NCBI GenBank assembly: GCA_963682025.1
Contig: OY821519.1
Span: 104,356,480 to 104,420,479 of the forward strand
DNA from: Cordilura impudica
Lineage: Eukaryota; Arthropoda; Insecta; Diptera; Scathophagidae
DNA length: 64,000 nucleotides
Direction: 5' to 3'
The position numbers and the translations under genes are program-made. Each line of letters opens with the position of its first letter. Within the stretch, counting starts at the first letter, position 1. The notes beneath the pieces were generated by a model. The model was not told where the DNA came from, made no database searches, and was given only the letters and a program-made list of their open reading frames with translations. Positions 23,148 through 36,280 of the stretch are shown one piece after another.

Positions 23148-24660
23148 ATGATTTTAAATCATTTTGATGAGTCAGGTATTTCTGATTTAGAAGACTCCGA
23201 CCATTTTGACCTATTAGGTGACCTAATCAGTGCCTTAGAAGAGTTATCTCCACAAACTCTATCTGCAACAAACATAGAAAATATTGAAAATAGTGAAGAA
23301 AATGAGAGGGTAAAAGAACCAGTAGGGGTGGAAGATGAGAAAAGAGTGTGGAAAACATTGAAAAAAAATGGAACGAGTGCACCGCTCTAGATGCACATTT
23401 GGAAAAACCAATACCTAACAACGATATAAAGACTCCTTTAGAATACACTAGGTAGTAGTTTAGCGGTGAGCTTCTGAATGAAAGCGTTGCAGCAACTAAT
23501 CAGGCATTAGTCATAGGCACGGGGATGTGAATAAAATTAACTCATGAAGAGTTAGTGCAATTTATTGCCTTAGATATAATGATGGGAACAATTGTTTATC
23601 TTTGTCTTGCAATGTGTTGGTCGAAAGCAATTAAGATCACTTCGTCATTCACTGCGGAATAGCTTTAAATTCATGTCGAGCTTAAATAAAATTGGCAAGA
23701 TTTTCAAGGTTCTAACGCTTATATGATGTCCAAATGATGGTCTCTTTTTTTTTTTTTTTGCAAAAACAGCATTACGACAATGCTCAAAAATCCCATTAAT
23801 TGGGGTATGAAACTATTTTATCTTTGCAGTTCAAAAGGTGTCCTTAACGATTTTGATGATTTTCAAGGCAAGAATACAATAATTGGGGGAAAAACAATTT
23901 GAATTTTGTTCCGACATTGTCATTTATTAAAACAAAAACCTGAAAAATTAAGTATTTTTTGAAAATTAGTGAGATTGGGAGACATAATTTTGACTTTCGC
24001 ATGTACGTGGGCTCTGTATAAATTGTGTGGACGATTTACGGCGAAGGAAATGTTAATTTTGCTATAGAAAAAAAGAAAATCGAAATTCAACGACCAGAAC
24101 TTATTGGGATCTACAACCAAAATAAAGGCGGTGTAGATAAAATGGATTTTCTACAATTACTTTACCGTATTTTTATCAGATTTAAAAAAAATGAACGTTG
24201 AAAATATTTGACCATTTTATTGATTTTGCCATATGCAACTCCCGGCTGGAGTACTAGAACAAAACCAGATTAAACTAAATATTGCATGGACCTTTTGGCA
24301 TTTCGAAATGATATATGAGACGCACTTCTAACATTTTCAACTCAAAACATTGGTATGCGAAAACAACAAAAACATCAGAATATGAAAGCAGTCCTACAAC
24401 TTCGAGAACGAAATAACTTCACCTATCTCCCTGAGGTATGATGGTCTCCGCCATTTGCCAGAGTACACAGAGAAAAAAGTAAGATGCAAGAGAGCAAGTT
24501 GCTCAGTGTATTGCAGATATAAGTGTGCAAAATGCATGTTCATTTGTGCATACCAAACGCCACACAAAATTATTTCATATCTTACCATAACAGCCAGAAT
24601 TATAATTTGTTTGAAAATAGTTTGCTTGCTGAATGCTTGAAAAACATTCAAGACAATGAA
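23148..24660 (+). pseudogene. piggyBac-like transposase relic
   Basis: It begins with an acidic N-terminus (DESGISDLEDSDHFD), then TPLEYTR, then LTHEELVQFIALDIMMGTIV and MCWSKAI (23540-23640), the usual opening of the piggyBac DDE domain. Further on are RPELIGIYNQNKGGVDKMD and LLYRIFIRFKK (24090-24190), the conserved 'YN..MGGVD.MD..L..YR' block. A cysteine-rich C-terminus, RCKRASCS...YKCAKCMFIC (24483-24550), matches the piggyBac zinc-binding tail. The middle is missing or unreadable and at least four stops or shifts occur. TTAA-flanked termini were not identified. Confidence 0.7.
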
Positions 24661-24664
24661 CATT

Positions 24665-26358
24665 TTTGTTAACTTATTTCTAATTTTATTTCTAATTTTA
24701 TTTTCATTTCACAAGTTTTAATTTCTTCTGTTTTTGCATTGTTTTTAGTCAATTTTTATATGTATTTATATATTTGTTTTGTTAAAATTTGGTAATCTTA
24801 TCTTATTAAGCATGAGATAAACATATATATATAAATACAACATCAAATGCAAAAAATCCGATATATCTGATATATTTTTTTTACACTAAATAGTAAAAAT
24901 TATGCCATATGGCATCATTCTAAAGAATTGTAACAATGAAATGTTATTATCACTAGTACTAAGGACCAATAAATAACAAGAAGTGATTTTTAAAATCTAA
25001 ATATAAAAATACGTACCCAAAGGGTTAAGGAATAATAGTACTAAGTTGGAATTGAACATTAATTTTAAAATTATCATTTCGAATCATAAAAATATATTTA
25101 AATTTTATGCTTTATTACACAAACACATAGAAAAATATTTTTTCTACGAAGCAAACTTGTTGCCAATCAAACCATTTGTTTATTTTTGCTGCTGAAAAGT
25201 ACAGTTGGCTACAGAAAAATTTATTTATCTGTGTAAATAACCGCAAAAAACTATATCGACAATAAAAACTTTTTATTTAATCACGGAAAAATAAATTAAT
25301 CATAATTCAGTGACGTTAATAAATGTAAAAAAAAAAATTTCTATTTATATTAATTAATTTTTTTTTTTTAACAAACTTAATAAAACTTTTTTAAATAATT
25401 TTTTATGGCCTGATGAAGCATTAAGCGATAAAAAAAAATCATTTGGATACTCATTATAAACTCATTTAATAGGAAAGTTCAACAATGCCAGATGTTGCAG
25501 CAAAATTTTCTTCTATCTGTTTAAGTCTCTGCAAGACTCAGTGCAACTTATCGTATGTTGGCAATTTCTTATGCAAATTACTAATTATCGCTTAAAATAA
25601 TGTTTTGCTCGTTTGTTTGCCATTCCATGGTTTGATATACGAGCATTCTACTTTGTGCCTTTATTTAACAACAGCCTGTAATATTACCATCCACGGAGTG
25701 CTAGCAAAATAATGCAAGATTTTTAATCAACTTTACACCATATAAGAGAAAAGATAAAGCATATTCATTAATATTTAATATTCGAAATCATTCTTAACTC
25801 AATTGAGTAAAAAAATTTAACAAAAAATGAAAGACACAAGAGTTGATGTCCCAGGAAACATGGATTCTCCCTACGAATTAGGCTTCTAGGTATGACCAAA
25901 ATCCATAGGAATTGCTAGAAAACTTAAATATTTTTTAAACAAATAAATATTTTGCAATTTCCCCTGTCTTTTATGCGATTGCTATATGAGAACCAGTTAG
26001 AGTTGAGACTCTTGAAGCACTATTTCCTCATGGATGATTTTCTGCCAATAACTGATATTATGAGGTTTTGTTCAGTTATAAATATACGCCATATAATTTT
26101 TGTTGATAATGTCGATGAGTTGAGTTTTTTCGTTGTTAAATCAGTTGTAGTGAAATACTTGTTGCGGATACATGGTTCCATAAAACAAATGGATGATCGA
26201 ATGATTGGATCAGAACAAGTTGCGTTAGTGTAACTACTTTTGTCAGCCAAGGCATTACGTGCAAATTTCTCAACAAATCTAAACTGGACGAAAATGTTGA
26301 ACATCTGTGTATGGAAGTTCATCGCATCAAATGTATGAGCTTGTTAGATTGATGTTTT
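24665..26358. other. AT-rich stretch without recognised genes
   Basis: No recognisable protein motif. The 93-codon frame at 25952-26233 and its antisense partner show no family resemblance and are not called. Confidence 0.45.
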
Positions 26359-27089
26359 TATAGCCTACACCACTATGTGGGCAGGGTATAAAGACACTGC
26401 GCTGATGTTTGTAACTACCAAAAAATATTGACCTAGATCTAGATCTTTTATTATACTGATCGATTCAGAATCACTTTCTGAGTATATTTAGCGAAGTCCC
26501 CCTGTCCATCTGTGTGTCCACGTTAACTTTGTAGTCAAACTACAGGTCTCAAATGTGAACATATTTTAATGAAATTTACTATGCAAGCTTCCGACGGCCA
26601 TAGTACGAATGCTATTGAAATTGGTGAAAATCGGTTACATGTTCAGACCTAGGCCCCATACAAATGACCCCTATGAGATCGATTTAAATTGCTATTATAT
26701 CAATATTATTTTATAGATCTCGGTCAAATTGGGTTTGTATATATTTATTACATCCCTTTATAAGTAGACAAAAACTAAACTCTATAGGACAATTCTTGGT
26801 CATAGGCTCCATATGAAGCTAATTCCCAGTTTTCAGTTAAATCTATAAAATCTGGTTTGTATATGTTTTTGCAAAATATAAGTGACCCTGCCAAATATGG
26901 TGAGGAGCGGTCCATTTTTCGCTTTCGTCCCCATAAAAATATAGCATCCGATATGAAATTTTCCATAAGCGAAGGCAAAATAACTCGCCCTCTCTTTTAA
27001 TTTCAGAATTCACGGATGGTGACATTATGACCATCATGATATAGGCGGGACAAATGGGAGTACGCACGGAGGTAGTATAATCTTCTGCC

Positions 27090-27470
27090 TACTTCCCGGG
27101 AGATCAGCCAGAAGTACCAACGGTAAGAATGAAGGTGCTAGTTGAGTATTGCAGAACTAGCAACAAGAGCCTGATAATTGGTTGCGATGCAAACGCCCAC
27201 AACAAGGTATGGGGTAGCTTCGACACCAACAAAAGTGGGGAGCCACGTTTAGATTTTATCTTAACAAACAATATAGCGATAGCCAACAGGGGCAATGATC
27301 CCACTTTCCAAAATGAGATCAGGCAGGAGGTTATTGACCTAACTCTGACTACGTACAATATACTGGACATGATTACGAACTGGAGAGTTTCAAATGACAC
27401 CTCGTTTTCGGACCATAAACATATTCTCTTTGAGGTAAAGTCTAGGTTAGTGCAAAAAATTTGGTATTGA
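27090..27470 (+). pseudogene. Endonuclease domain of the RNase H-bearing non-LTR element
   Basis: AYFPGDQPEVPTVRM (from about 27090) leads into LIIGCDANAHNKVWGS, the Asp/Asn motif of EEP endonucleases, then RQEVIDLTLTTYNI and NWRVSNDTSFSDHKHILF, with the catalytic SDH box intact. The ATG at 27129 is internal. The domain lacks its N-terminal Asn and Glu motifs because of 5' truncation. A shift follows near 27470. Confidence 0.75.
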
Positions 27471-27581
27471 TCCCCGAAGGCCACAAACTGGGACAGGTAT
27501 AAATCTGTACTTGAGGTAAAGTTAGGATCTTGTAGGTTATCACTAAGCACAAACATAGATCTCGACGCGGCTGTTAATAAT

Positions 27582-29048
27582 TTGACAACTGACATTCTAG
27601 ATACCTATGAGAGCTACTGTCCACTGAAAAGCAAGGACACCGACAGGATGTCAGATGATGGAATAAAACACTTGAAGAACTTGGGAAGGCAGCTAGGCAG
27701 GAATTTAATAGGGCTTAAAGTACTGGTGACTGGATATGCTACAGAACTGCCCTTACTAAGTTTAACAGGGAAATAAGGAAATCGAAAAGATTATCCTGGA
27801 AAACCTTCTGCGAGGAGTTGAAGGATGTGCCGGAAACGGCAAGGATTCAAAGAGCTTTATCTTCAAATAAGAACAAGAATATTGGTACTGTCAAGATAGA
27901 TGACTCATACCAAACTACATCCTTTGGGGAAACTCTGGAGCTTCTGCTTAAGACTCACTTCCCAGGATGTAGTTTTGTAATGGAGGAATCAATGGAAGAT
28001 ATCGAAACTAGAAATGAGAACAACATGATCAATTCCCTAGTTAAACGAATCATAACATATGAAAGTGTAAAATGTAGTGTAAACTCATTTGGACCATACA
28101 AATCACATGGACCAGATGTGATTTTCCCAGCGCTACTAATAAATGGTCCAGATCCGCTTAAAAGAAAACTGGTTCATATCTTCAGGGCCAGTCTTGCACT
28201 TAGTTATACTCCAACTAAGTGGACAAAGGTGAAGGTTGCATTCCTTCCCAAGGGAGGAAATAAACCTGTTGATCATCCGAAATCATATGGACCAATCAGT
28301 CTCTCATGCTTCATGCGGAATACTATATAGAAGATGATTGATCTATATATTCGCAACGAACTTCTGAAAAGTAGACCGCTACATAATTTTCAATTTGCCC
28401 ACCAAAAAGGTAAATCAACGATCACAGCTGTCCACAAATTAACTTCAATGATTGAAAAAACACTGGAGTTGAAGTGAGTAGCCTTATGTTCCTTTATGGA
28501 CATAGAAGGCGCTTTTGACAATGCCAGCTTTCAATCTATGGAAGGAGCGCTGATCATATTGGACTCGGAACCATTTGTGACAGGGGGATATAAAAGTTGC
28601 TCTCTAGGAGACAAATAGTGGCTAATCTTGGAGATGAAGAGAGAGCGATTAGCTTTATAAAAAGATGCCCTCAGGGAGGCGTACTTTCCCCATTACTGTG
28701 GTCAATCTTGGTGGATGACCTCATTGTAAAACTAAACAATAATGGATTTACCACTGTGGATTATGCGGATGACATCACAGTGTTTATTGGTGGAACACAT
28801 GACCAGAAAATTGGGGAACAATGCAAGAAGCACTAAGGCTTACATGGGAATGGTGCGAAGACAAGGGACTTTCCATAAATCCTAATAAAACCACAATTAT
28901 CCCGTTCACTAGAAGAAGGAATCTCTATGTTCCATCACTTCATATAAGGAACACGGAAGTCCAACTCAAGGAGGAGGTAAAATATCTGGGTATATTACTT
29001 GATACAACACTTACCTGGAATCCTCATTCTAGAGTCGATAAAGAATAA
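27582..29048 (+). pseudogene. Reverse transcriptase of the RNase H-bearing element
   Basis: Broken frames cover the linker (27818-28330: ARIQRALSS..., KSHGPDVIFPALLING, KVAFLPKGG, SYGPISLSCFM). They then cover the palm (about 28330-28560: FAHQKGKSTITAVHKL, FMDIEGAFDNASF with the first catalytic Asp) and 28597-28836 (RCPQGGVLSPLLWSILVDDL and VDYADDITVFIGG with YADD intact). The thumb is at 28821-29048 (EDKGLSINPNKTTIIPFTRR). At least three stops or shifts (28328, 28476, 28834) separate the blocks. Confidence 0.8.
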
Positions 29049-29421
29049 CGCTATAAAGTCAATATGGGCTAGCAAACAACTTTTAGGCAGATCGTGGGGT
29101 CTAAACCCTAAAATTGCGGATATATAAACAAATGATCCTTCCGGGTATATGGTAGTTATATGGTGGCAGAAGACATACCAGACTGCAGCACGGTTAAAAT
29201 TATCCAAAATACAGAGATTAGCATGTTTGAACATCACGGGAGCAACGAGAACAACTCCTACGGCAGCTATGGAGGTTATCTTAAATCTCACTCCGCTGCA
29301 CTTATCAATCCATGGAGAAGCTTTTAAACAAGCTATTGACCTTTACTGACTATACTAATTTAAGGCAGGCGATCATACAGGACATCTAAATATCCTTGAA
29401 AAAGTCAAAAGCATCAAATAT

Positions 29422-30352
29422 TTGACTTTATGTAGTGATCACATAAATCCGGTTTTGGAACTTAAAAAGAACTACACTGCTCATATCCCGAGCAGATTCG
29501 AGCGGGAATCTAACCCTACATGGCTGCATGAAGATGCCCAGAAGTGGTACACTGACGGATCCAAAACAACAGAAGGAGTAGGAGCGGGGGTTTACGGACC
29601 AAGGTGCAAACTCCATGTCCACCTTTGTAATGAATCCACAATATATACAGCGGAACTATATGCACTAAATGCTGCTACTGTTAAACTATTGGAAAGAAAC
29701 CTGACAAAGACGAAGATAAATCGAATGTTAGACAGCCAAGCTGTTCTAAAAGCACTGGACAAATCGGTATACCACCATAAATCCGTACTCGAAAGCCACA
29801 GAGCCCTAAATTAATTAGCTGAACTTAATAAAGTGACGCTTATATGGGTACCAGGTCACAAATGGTACGAAGGAAATGAGAAGGCCGATGAACAGGCAAG
29901 ACGAGGAGTGAAAAGACCATTTATTGGTCCAAACCCTCAATTCGGGTTCACCAGAAAAGACATAACCGAGAAAATCGGCAGATGGATTAAAGACGAATCA
30001 GTGGAGTATTGGACAATTACTACTTCAACACTCAAAAAAATTCTTGCATCGAAGCGAAAAAAGGAGCAGGGGTGCCCTAATATTGAACACATCCAATTTA
30101 AGACTTCTATGTGGGGCACTCACAGGGCATTATACGTGCAACTATATCCTATACAAAATGCATTTGGCTGAAAATGAAACGTGCAAATACTGCCTGGAGG
30201 ATGATGAAACGATGGAGCGTATACTGGCAAAGTGTCCAGCGTTTGCATATCTAAGACACAAACTTTTTGGCGAATTTGAAATCAGGAAGGAGGTATACAA
30301 AACATTAGCGGTGAAGGATACCAACAAGTTCCTAAACACTGTAGTGAACTAA
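29422..30352 (+). pseudogene. RNase H domain and CCHC-like tail of the non-LTR element
   Basis: WYTDGSKTTEGVGAGVYGP carries the first RNase H Asp (about 29546), STIYTAELYALNAA the Glu, and MLDSQAVLKAL the next Asp. TLIWVPGHKWYEGNEKADEQAR (from 29833) is the His/Asp C-terminal motif. A TAA at about 29814 divides the two parts. The tail NETCKYCLEDDETMERILAKCPAF (30173-30245) is the Cys/His-rich end common after RNase H in such elements. RNase H would remove RNA from the RNA-DNA hybrid during element copying. Confidence 0.8.
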
Positions 30353-30599
30353 TAAAACAGGAGAGAACAAGAATCTGAAAGAGGGTGCACAATAGTTCCA
30401 CTTGGTCGCAGTGCAGGAGGGAATAACACTCAACCCGACAACATCGTAAATCGTAAATCGTAAAATAACTCGCCATTCGTTGGTTTATGTTTATTTTCTA
30501 TATCTAAATAGTTGGTTCAAAGAGATAGGATCATTAAGCGCATGTTATAGGATATCTTACAGTCGGTCGGTCTAGACCAACTATAATTTTCTCACTTCT

Positions 30600-31245
30600 T
30601 CAAAATATAATTGAAACTATAACTATCAATTATGAAAACATTATATGTGCGGATTTTTATTCAAATGTAATAAACGGATCAATTCATAATGAAAGCAAAT
30701 GAACTTTCTACAACTAACACAGCAGGTCCAACCTATTTTATTTCTTTGTCACAAGTAGAAAGATAATCTAAATCCACGATCCAGCTCTCGGCAGCTTAAT
30801 TTTCTAAGCATGACTTTATCTTTCTTGCGTTTGGCTTTGAAATGTAAGTAGTTACATATTATGATTGATAACAAATGAATTGAAACGCATACCACTCGAA
30901 TTATGTAAAATCAACTGAGACCCCTATACTATACGCCTTTGGCTGATAATCAGGTCAGCTTTTGAGACCTATAAAAACAACAAAATAATATAACAAAATG
31001 AGACTATGGTTCAATCGACAGGATAAAGCTTGTAAAGCATTTGTAAGATGGAAACAGCTTAAAATAGTTAACATGCATGAGGAATATCCCGGAAAACAAG
31101 TAAACGATAAAATATGCAAAATCTGCATATTACTCCAACCTATTTATTTCTGCAGCAGACTCCAAAAATTGGAGTCGCTAAGTCTAAGGAAGTTATTAAT
31201 TCTCTAATATCGCAGCATCTCCATAAACGCTAAATTTTATAAGGA
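30600..31245. other. Stretch without recognised genes
   Basis: No element end or protein motif recognised. The 69-codon frame at 30998 has no known motif. Confidence 0.45.
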
Positions 31246-31920
31246 GCTAGCTGTAACCCGATGCTCTTCGCTACACCCATCGTTACGAAATAAAAACCGG
31301 GAAGGTATAAAACTGTTTATTTTTATTTAATTTTTTTTTTTGCAATTTTCGATTTTTGCGATTTTTGTTTTTTGCGTGTTTTGATTATTGGCGTTTTTTG
31401 ATTGTGGCGTGTTTTGTTTTTTTGGGATTATTACTATTCGCGATTTTGGTATTGCAATTTTGATTTAATCGATTTTTGATATTACGATTTTTGTTATAAC
31501 GTTCGGTTTTGTCAATTTTTGACTTTGACGATTTTTGCTTCATATTGTATTTTTCGTTTTACCGATTTTTCTTTTTCGCGATTTTTAATCTTGGCGAGTT
31601 TTGATTTTGGCGATTCCGCCCATATTTTCCACTACTACTCAGATTAGTAATTGATGTATTTGTCAAAAGTTTCAGGGTTATAATTTTCATAGTACTTCAT
31701 ATTTTTTGTATATGATGGCCCGATCTCGCCCAGTTTTTGGGCAACTACTCACATTAATATCTTACGAACTCTATTGTAGTACTCCAATTATATGATATTA
31801 AATATTTACTTTATATGGGGGTGACAGCATTGGTCCAATCCAGCATATTTTTCCGCGACTCCTCAAAAATAAAAACCATAAATTTAAAATTGGAAGTTAT
31901 AAAATCTACAGAGAAGATAG
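31246..31920 (-). mobile_element. Old Helitron fragment with 3' end
   Basis: On the minus strand the 3' end reads GGGTGTAGCGAAGAGCATCGGG followed by TTACAG and CTAG (31246-31249), parallel to the intact Helitron end at 42056. Inside is a GCGATTTTTGATTTT-type degenerate repeat (31350-31615) and CCACTACTCAGATTAGTAATTGATG (split here across two motifs), shared in order with 42720-42860. The 5' end is missing. Confidence 0.6.
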
Positions 31921-32199
31921 TGGTAGTCTTGGTGATGGTGTTCTAATCGCAATTTTAGAATCTACTGAACATTAAATTGTACCAAATTGTATAATATTTG
32001 GTACAGAAAACATATCAATACTATTAAAAAAATACGTCCGCACTGTTCCATTAAATTTAAAGATAACATTGAAGTCCTAACAAAGACGAGATCTGGTTGT
32101 CATGTTAATATTTCTACAGGCGTTGTATAGTCAGCAATTACAATTGAACTGTAATGTTTATTTTCTCCATAAGAATATCGGATTTGGACAAAGCAGTAG

Positions 32200-33184
32200 A
32201 TATCTTACTCTCAAACTCATCTTTATATTTCTCAAATTTTCGGACTCATCTTAATGAACTGAACTCTATAACGTTCCAATAATATGCGTTCATTAAACTA
32301 ACATGAAAGTTCAGTTGTATCATCTTAGCACTTGGACGGGCCTAAAACTATGGGCTGAAAATATGGTAATAAATGAAGAGGTAATAAATACAGAAAGTAA
32401 TATAGAAAACATGGACTTAGTCTTAGAGAAAGTTACCCATGTTGTTAAAAATTCATTTTACAAAATACAATAAGGTAATAGACAGATTTAAATAAATGCA
32501 CAATCAGGCACTGAAATAAATCTGTGATTACAAGCGATAACCGCCGAATTCGATTTAAGAATGATTCGAGTTATGTATGCTGTCATATTCTACTAAAAAC
32601 GCTTTATATCTATGACAGATCCCCATTTATCTAACACTATTTTTAAAAAGTTATTAATGAAAACATACTATTACATATATATATAATGTTATTTTTATGG
32701 AAAACATGATTTTCGACTTAGGCGGTTAATACTGACCACAGAAATTAAGACGTTAAATTCGACGATGTAATGATAACAATAAGGCTCAACTTAAATCAAT
32801 AATTAAGCAATTAAATAACTTAATCACTTCCAACCTGCAAAGATTGATGGGAAAGCTGCTCAAAATTCATAGCCAAAATTTCTAAGTTTAAAAATATTTT
32901 GGAAAATTTCAAAAGCTACTAAAGGTAACCGAACTCCTCTTGCTGATTTATCTTGTAATGGAGAAATTTTAAAAACTAATAAAACCTAAGCAAATGTAGT
33001 AGCAGATATTCTGAAAAAGTCCACACTGCAACTCTTAACTAGATGAAAAAGTGGCTTCTTATTTATAAAAAAAAATTAGCAATGACAAAACGTTGATCAT
33101 TTTTCGCTGACACTGTGGAAATAAAAATATTATAGCCATTTTCCATCGGCTTTTAAAGAAGCAAGAATCATTTCTATTCATAAA
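32200..33184 (+). pseudogene. Jockey-type element J2, linker region
   Basis: Weak blocks typical of the Jockey endonuclease-RT linker are visible: NMDLVLEKVTHVVKNSF (about 32410-32460), then SLKIFWKISKATKGNRTPLA (about 32885-32945), resembling the 'LWKATK..KRP' block, then ANVVADILKKS. At the right, ARIISIHKK (33160-33185) is the start of the RT. The family A element at 33185 interrupts it. There are many stops. Confidence 0.55.
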
Positions 33185-33945
33185 AAGTAAGAAAATTATA
33201 GTCGGTCTAGACCGACCATACGATAAACTATACCATGGTTTAGAAACCCTCTCTCTTCGGTTCAACTAATTGGATATAGAAAATAAGCATAAACAAAATT
33301 TGAGTGGAATTGTTTTTAACTTTTTGGCTGCAGATATGAAAAAAGTTCATATCGGGTGCTATATTTATATGTGGGCTAGGTCAAAAAATGGACCGATCCT
33401 GACCAAATTTGGTAAAGTCACTTATATTTTCGAAAAATATATACAATCCAAATTTGAGAAAAATCTTTGCAATATTTTTGTTTTTTTGATATTTCATGTG
33501 AAGATCGGAAAGCAGCTCTATATGGGCACCATGGCTAAGAATTATCCAGTAGGGATTATTTTTGGACTACTGATTAATGGATACAATTAACACATACAAA
33601 CCCAATTTTACTAAGATCTGTATGATAATTTGGATCTTATGGCAATTTATGTCGATTTCATAGGCGTCATTTGTGTGAGGATTAGGTCTAACCATGGACC
33701 GCTTTTCACCAATTTCAGTAGCGTTCATCCTATGGCCGATAAAAGGTTACATACCAAATTTCTTCAAAATATATTCATATTTGCGACCTATAGTTTGATT
33801 ACAAAATTTACATCGCTAAAACGACTCAGAAAGTGATTCTGAATCGATCGGTATAATAAAAGATGGGTCTAGGTCAAATATTTTTGGTAGTTACAAATAG
33901 CAGCACAAAGTCATTAACCCAAACCACATAGTGGTATAGGGTATA
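33185..33945 (+). mobile_element. Family A repeat, copy 4
   Basis: The full-length copy begins AAGTAAGAAAATTATAG with the palindrome GGTCTAGACCGACC and ends GTGGTATAGGGTATA. It has no GGAC tract. It is inserted in the RT coding region of J2: the RT reading is ...IISIHK before and NNDPLLSTGYGPISIP after. Confidence 0.8.
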
Positions 33946-34420
33946 AGAAGAACAATGATCCTCTGCTATCCACCGGTTATGGTCCAATTAGTATTCCAAA
34001 TTTATTGGACAAAGTTTTTGAAAAAATTATTCACAAACAGCTTGGATTACGCAAAGAGCACTCAATAGAACATCAATTACAAAAATAAAAAGAGTAATAC
34101 AAGTACGGGTATTGCTTTTCGACTCTATTTGGCATGATGGCCTGATATAAATTAAATATATTTGGTTTCTTTATTTTTCTCCAAAAACTGGCAAAAGGCT
34201 CCCTATCGGACAGGGATTTCGTCGTGAGTGTAGAAAATTGCCACTCATCTCCTAGAAATATTCATTCTGGTGTTCCACAAGCCTACGTTGTATATCCTAC
34301 TTTATACTAAATTTTTACTGCTGACTGCGTGGTTCTTAAAAATCAAGATGTTGCCTTCTAGGAAGACGGCACATCATGCGTATGCAAGGGAAAATTCTAA
34401 AATGCTAAAAATAAAAGATC
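33946..34420 (+). pseudogene. Jockey-type element J2, reverse transcriptase relic
   Basis: The blocks NNDPLLSTGYGPISIPNLLD, KVFEKIIHKQL, GLRKEHSIEHQLQ, SDRDFVVSV, then NIHSGVPQ followed by PTLY and IFTADC are in the order of a Jockey RT ('YRPISLL..', 'GFR..HST..QL', 'GVPQGS..SPTLYNIF'). The catalytic FADD box is degraded and the GVPQGS box reads GVPQAY. The sequence becomes unreadable after about 34400. Confidence 0.65.
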
Positions 34421-36280
34421 ACAGACTTTTTTAACCAATACTTTTTTAACGAAAGATGCATGTTGTCAAATTTGGATCCAATAAGAAGTTTGCTATCATG
34501 AATTCTGCTAATGTATCTTATTTAAGAATAACATAATTTTATATAAAATTTTGTAAAACCTCATAACTTTTTTTAATAAAATCGAATAAAGGAAAAATAT
34601 ACATAATAAATAAAAATTATTAATTTTAGAAGTCGTAGTCGGAGTGGACGGAAAAAAGCGACTCCGACTACCAACAAGCAAAATTACTACCGACTCCAAC
34701 TCCACAGTCCTGCTACTAATATTTTTTTTTTTATAATACTCGATGTTTGCAGTCTCGAAATCTTTACTAGGGCTACGTCTTTCTTAACTTTGGTATAAAA
34801 TTACCACATCAATAGTAGAAATTTTTTGTATTAACTTTGTATTTATGCACTTCCGCTCTTTATCCATACCTTGGAAAAAAAACTTCACAATTCTAACTTT
34901 GTGTAGTTTTCTACATCTTTTATGAGTTTTATATGGAAATAGATTTATTCTGTGAACAAAAAATATTTTATTTAGAGAAACGTTTATTACATATAGTTCT
35001 ACATACATATTTTCTGTACAGCCAACGCAATCAATTGGGTTTTGGCGAGCCTTACAAATGGTTTTTTCGCAAAGACTTGTCGCTAACTCATGGATATAAT
35101 TTTCTTTCGCCGTGTTTTCTTGCATGTAACATATGTATCTGCCCCTTTTTTGAATAAAGGAACGCCCGAGGTAGAGTTAGTTCAGGTACATTCTTCGCTT
35201 TCACTGCGCTATGTACAGTTGAGGAAGAAAAAGCCTCAAATCTGGCCAATTAGGGTTAATTCTAAAAGTATATGAAAGTATTGTACCATGTTCAGTAAAT
35301 AATTATACTCAAGGCTGATATGTCAATCATGTTACCAAATACAACCAATGGCTATACCCAGAAATTAATTTGGACACTGTGTCAACTTCGGTTGTAAAAC
35401 GATACTATTTCTGGTAGCTTCTTTTCTCGACTTCTGGCGTGTTGTGAAGAGTACTTTGCAGCACTGAGCATTTAAATTTTTCCAACCTAGGAAACAAGTG
35501 TAGTATCTTTGGTTAAATCGAATGTACACTGAAAAAGTTTAGCCTTTTTGCATTGAACAGTTTTTGCGGAATCGGGCGCTTATTCCTACGCATAGCTCCA
35601 ACCACGTTCAATGGGTTTTGAATTAATTTTTGACCGAACTCAATAGAAATTATCCATTGTAACTTTTTAGGCCCTCGACCAATTTGGATTTTTTTTTTCT
35701 AGAGTAGCTTCAGCGGGCTTCCTACAGATGATGAATTGCAGCATGATGAATCCGAAGATCTGTTTTGTCCACTAATTGTTATGTCACCGAAGTATCAAGT
35801 TCTCAAACTGTTTTTGGACACAATTTTTCTGAAAATATGTGGACCAACAGTACATCGAACAGCTCCAGAACAGAGTTTTTCATCGATCTGAAATGAATCA
35901 ATTGAAATCACAGCGCTATTTTTCAATAACATTCTATTTATTGTGAACGCCATATCAAAGCAGCTAACTACACATAAAGCATCAACTTTTTCATGGTTTT
36001 CATTCTTTATCCCGCCAAATGCAGTCACGTTTTCCGAAATGATTTTCTCAATATCAGGACGATGAAGTAGTATTAGCATTACCTAGCCGTAGCCTCAACA
36101 CATTGGCGTTTTTTTTTTTTTTTTTTTTTTTTTGAAATTCTAGTTCCGCGAAGCCGTTGAGCGACTTTAACGTAAATTTATTAAATTTGCACTCAGATCA
36201 CTAAATTAGCTGGAACCTGTTCGACATCAATCCAAATGCATTTACATAGGCCAACGGACTTTAGAATATCGCCGAATTTT
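34421..36280. other. Stretch without recognised genes
   Basis: GTCGGAGT/GACTCC-type short repeats occur at 34625-34700. The 113-codon minus frame 34784-35125 and the 94-codon minus frame 35795-36079 (LHRPDIEKIISENVTAFGGI near its start) do not match any family I recognise. The second continues in other frames and may be an old pseudogene. A 20-base T run ends at about 36132. Confidence 0.35.

Larger units (their letters stand above)
26990..30461 (+). mobile_element. 5'-truncated non-LTR retrotransposon with RNase H (LOA/I/R1 group)
   Basis: The insert is flanked by the 13-bp duplication AAAATAACTCGCC and ends in a short tail of repeated ATCGTAA units (about 30443-30461), typical of target-primed insertion. 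Coding order on the plus strand is endonuclease, RT, RNase H, and a C-terminal CCHC-like finger. The 5' end begins inside the endonuclease. An RNase H domain downstream of RT and the PQGGVLSPLLW box point to the LOA, I or R1 groups. The copy has numerous frameshifts. Confidence 0.8.
26359..30599 (-). mobile_element. Family A repeat, copy 3, split by a non-LTR element
   Basis: The minus-strand copy runs from the TATAGCCTACACCACTATG end (26359) to 26989 and resumes at 30475 through the palindrome region (30560-30590) to an ACTTCTT end near 30599. The break carries a 13-bp duplication, AAAATAACTCGCC, at 26977-26989 and 30462-30474. The copy is old: the palindrome reads GGTCGGTCTAGACCAACT and the GGAC tract is absent. 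Confidence 0.75.

Noticed and set aside
25952..26233. 93-codon plus frame and the 100-codon antisense frame over it
   Set aside because: No motif; both strands open over the same AT-rich stretch, which is expected by chance.
27104..27595. 163-codon minus-strand frame
   Set aside because: It is the antisense shadow of the endonuclease domain that reads on the plus strand with SDH and DANAH motifs.
35795..36079. 94-codon minus frame as a host gene exon
   Set aside because: No family recognised, the upstream and downstream frames are broken, and no splice structure could be supported.
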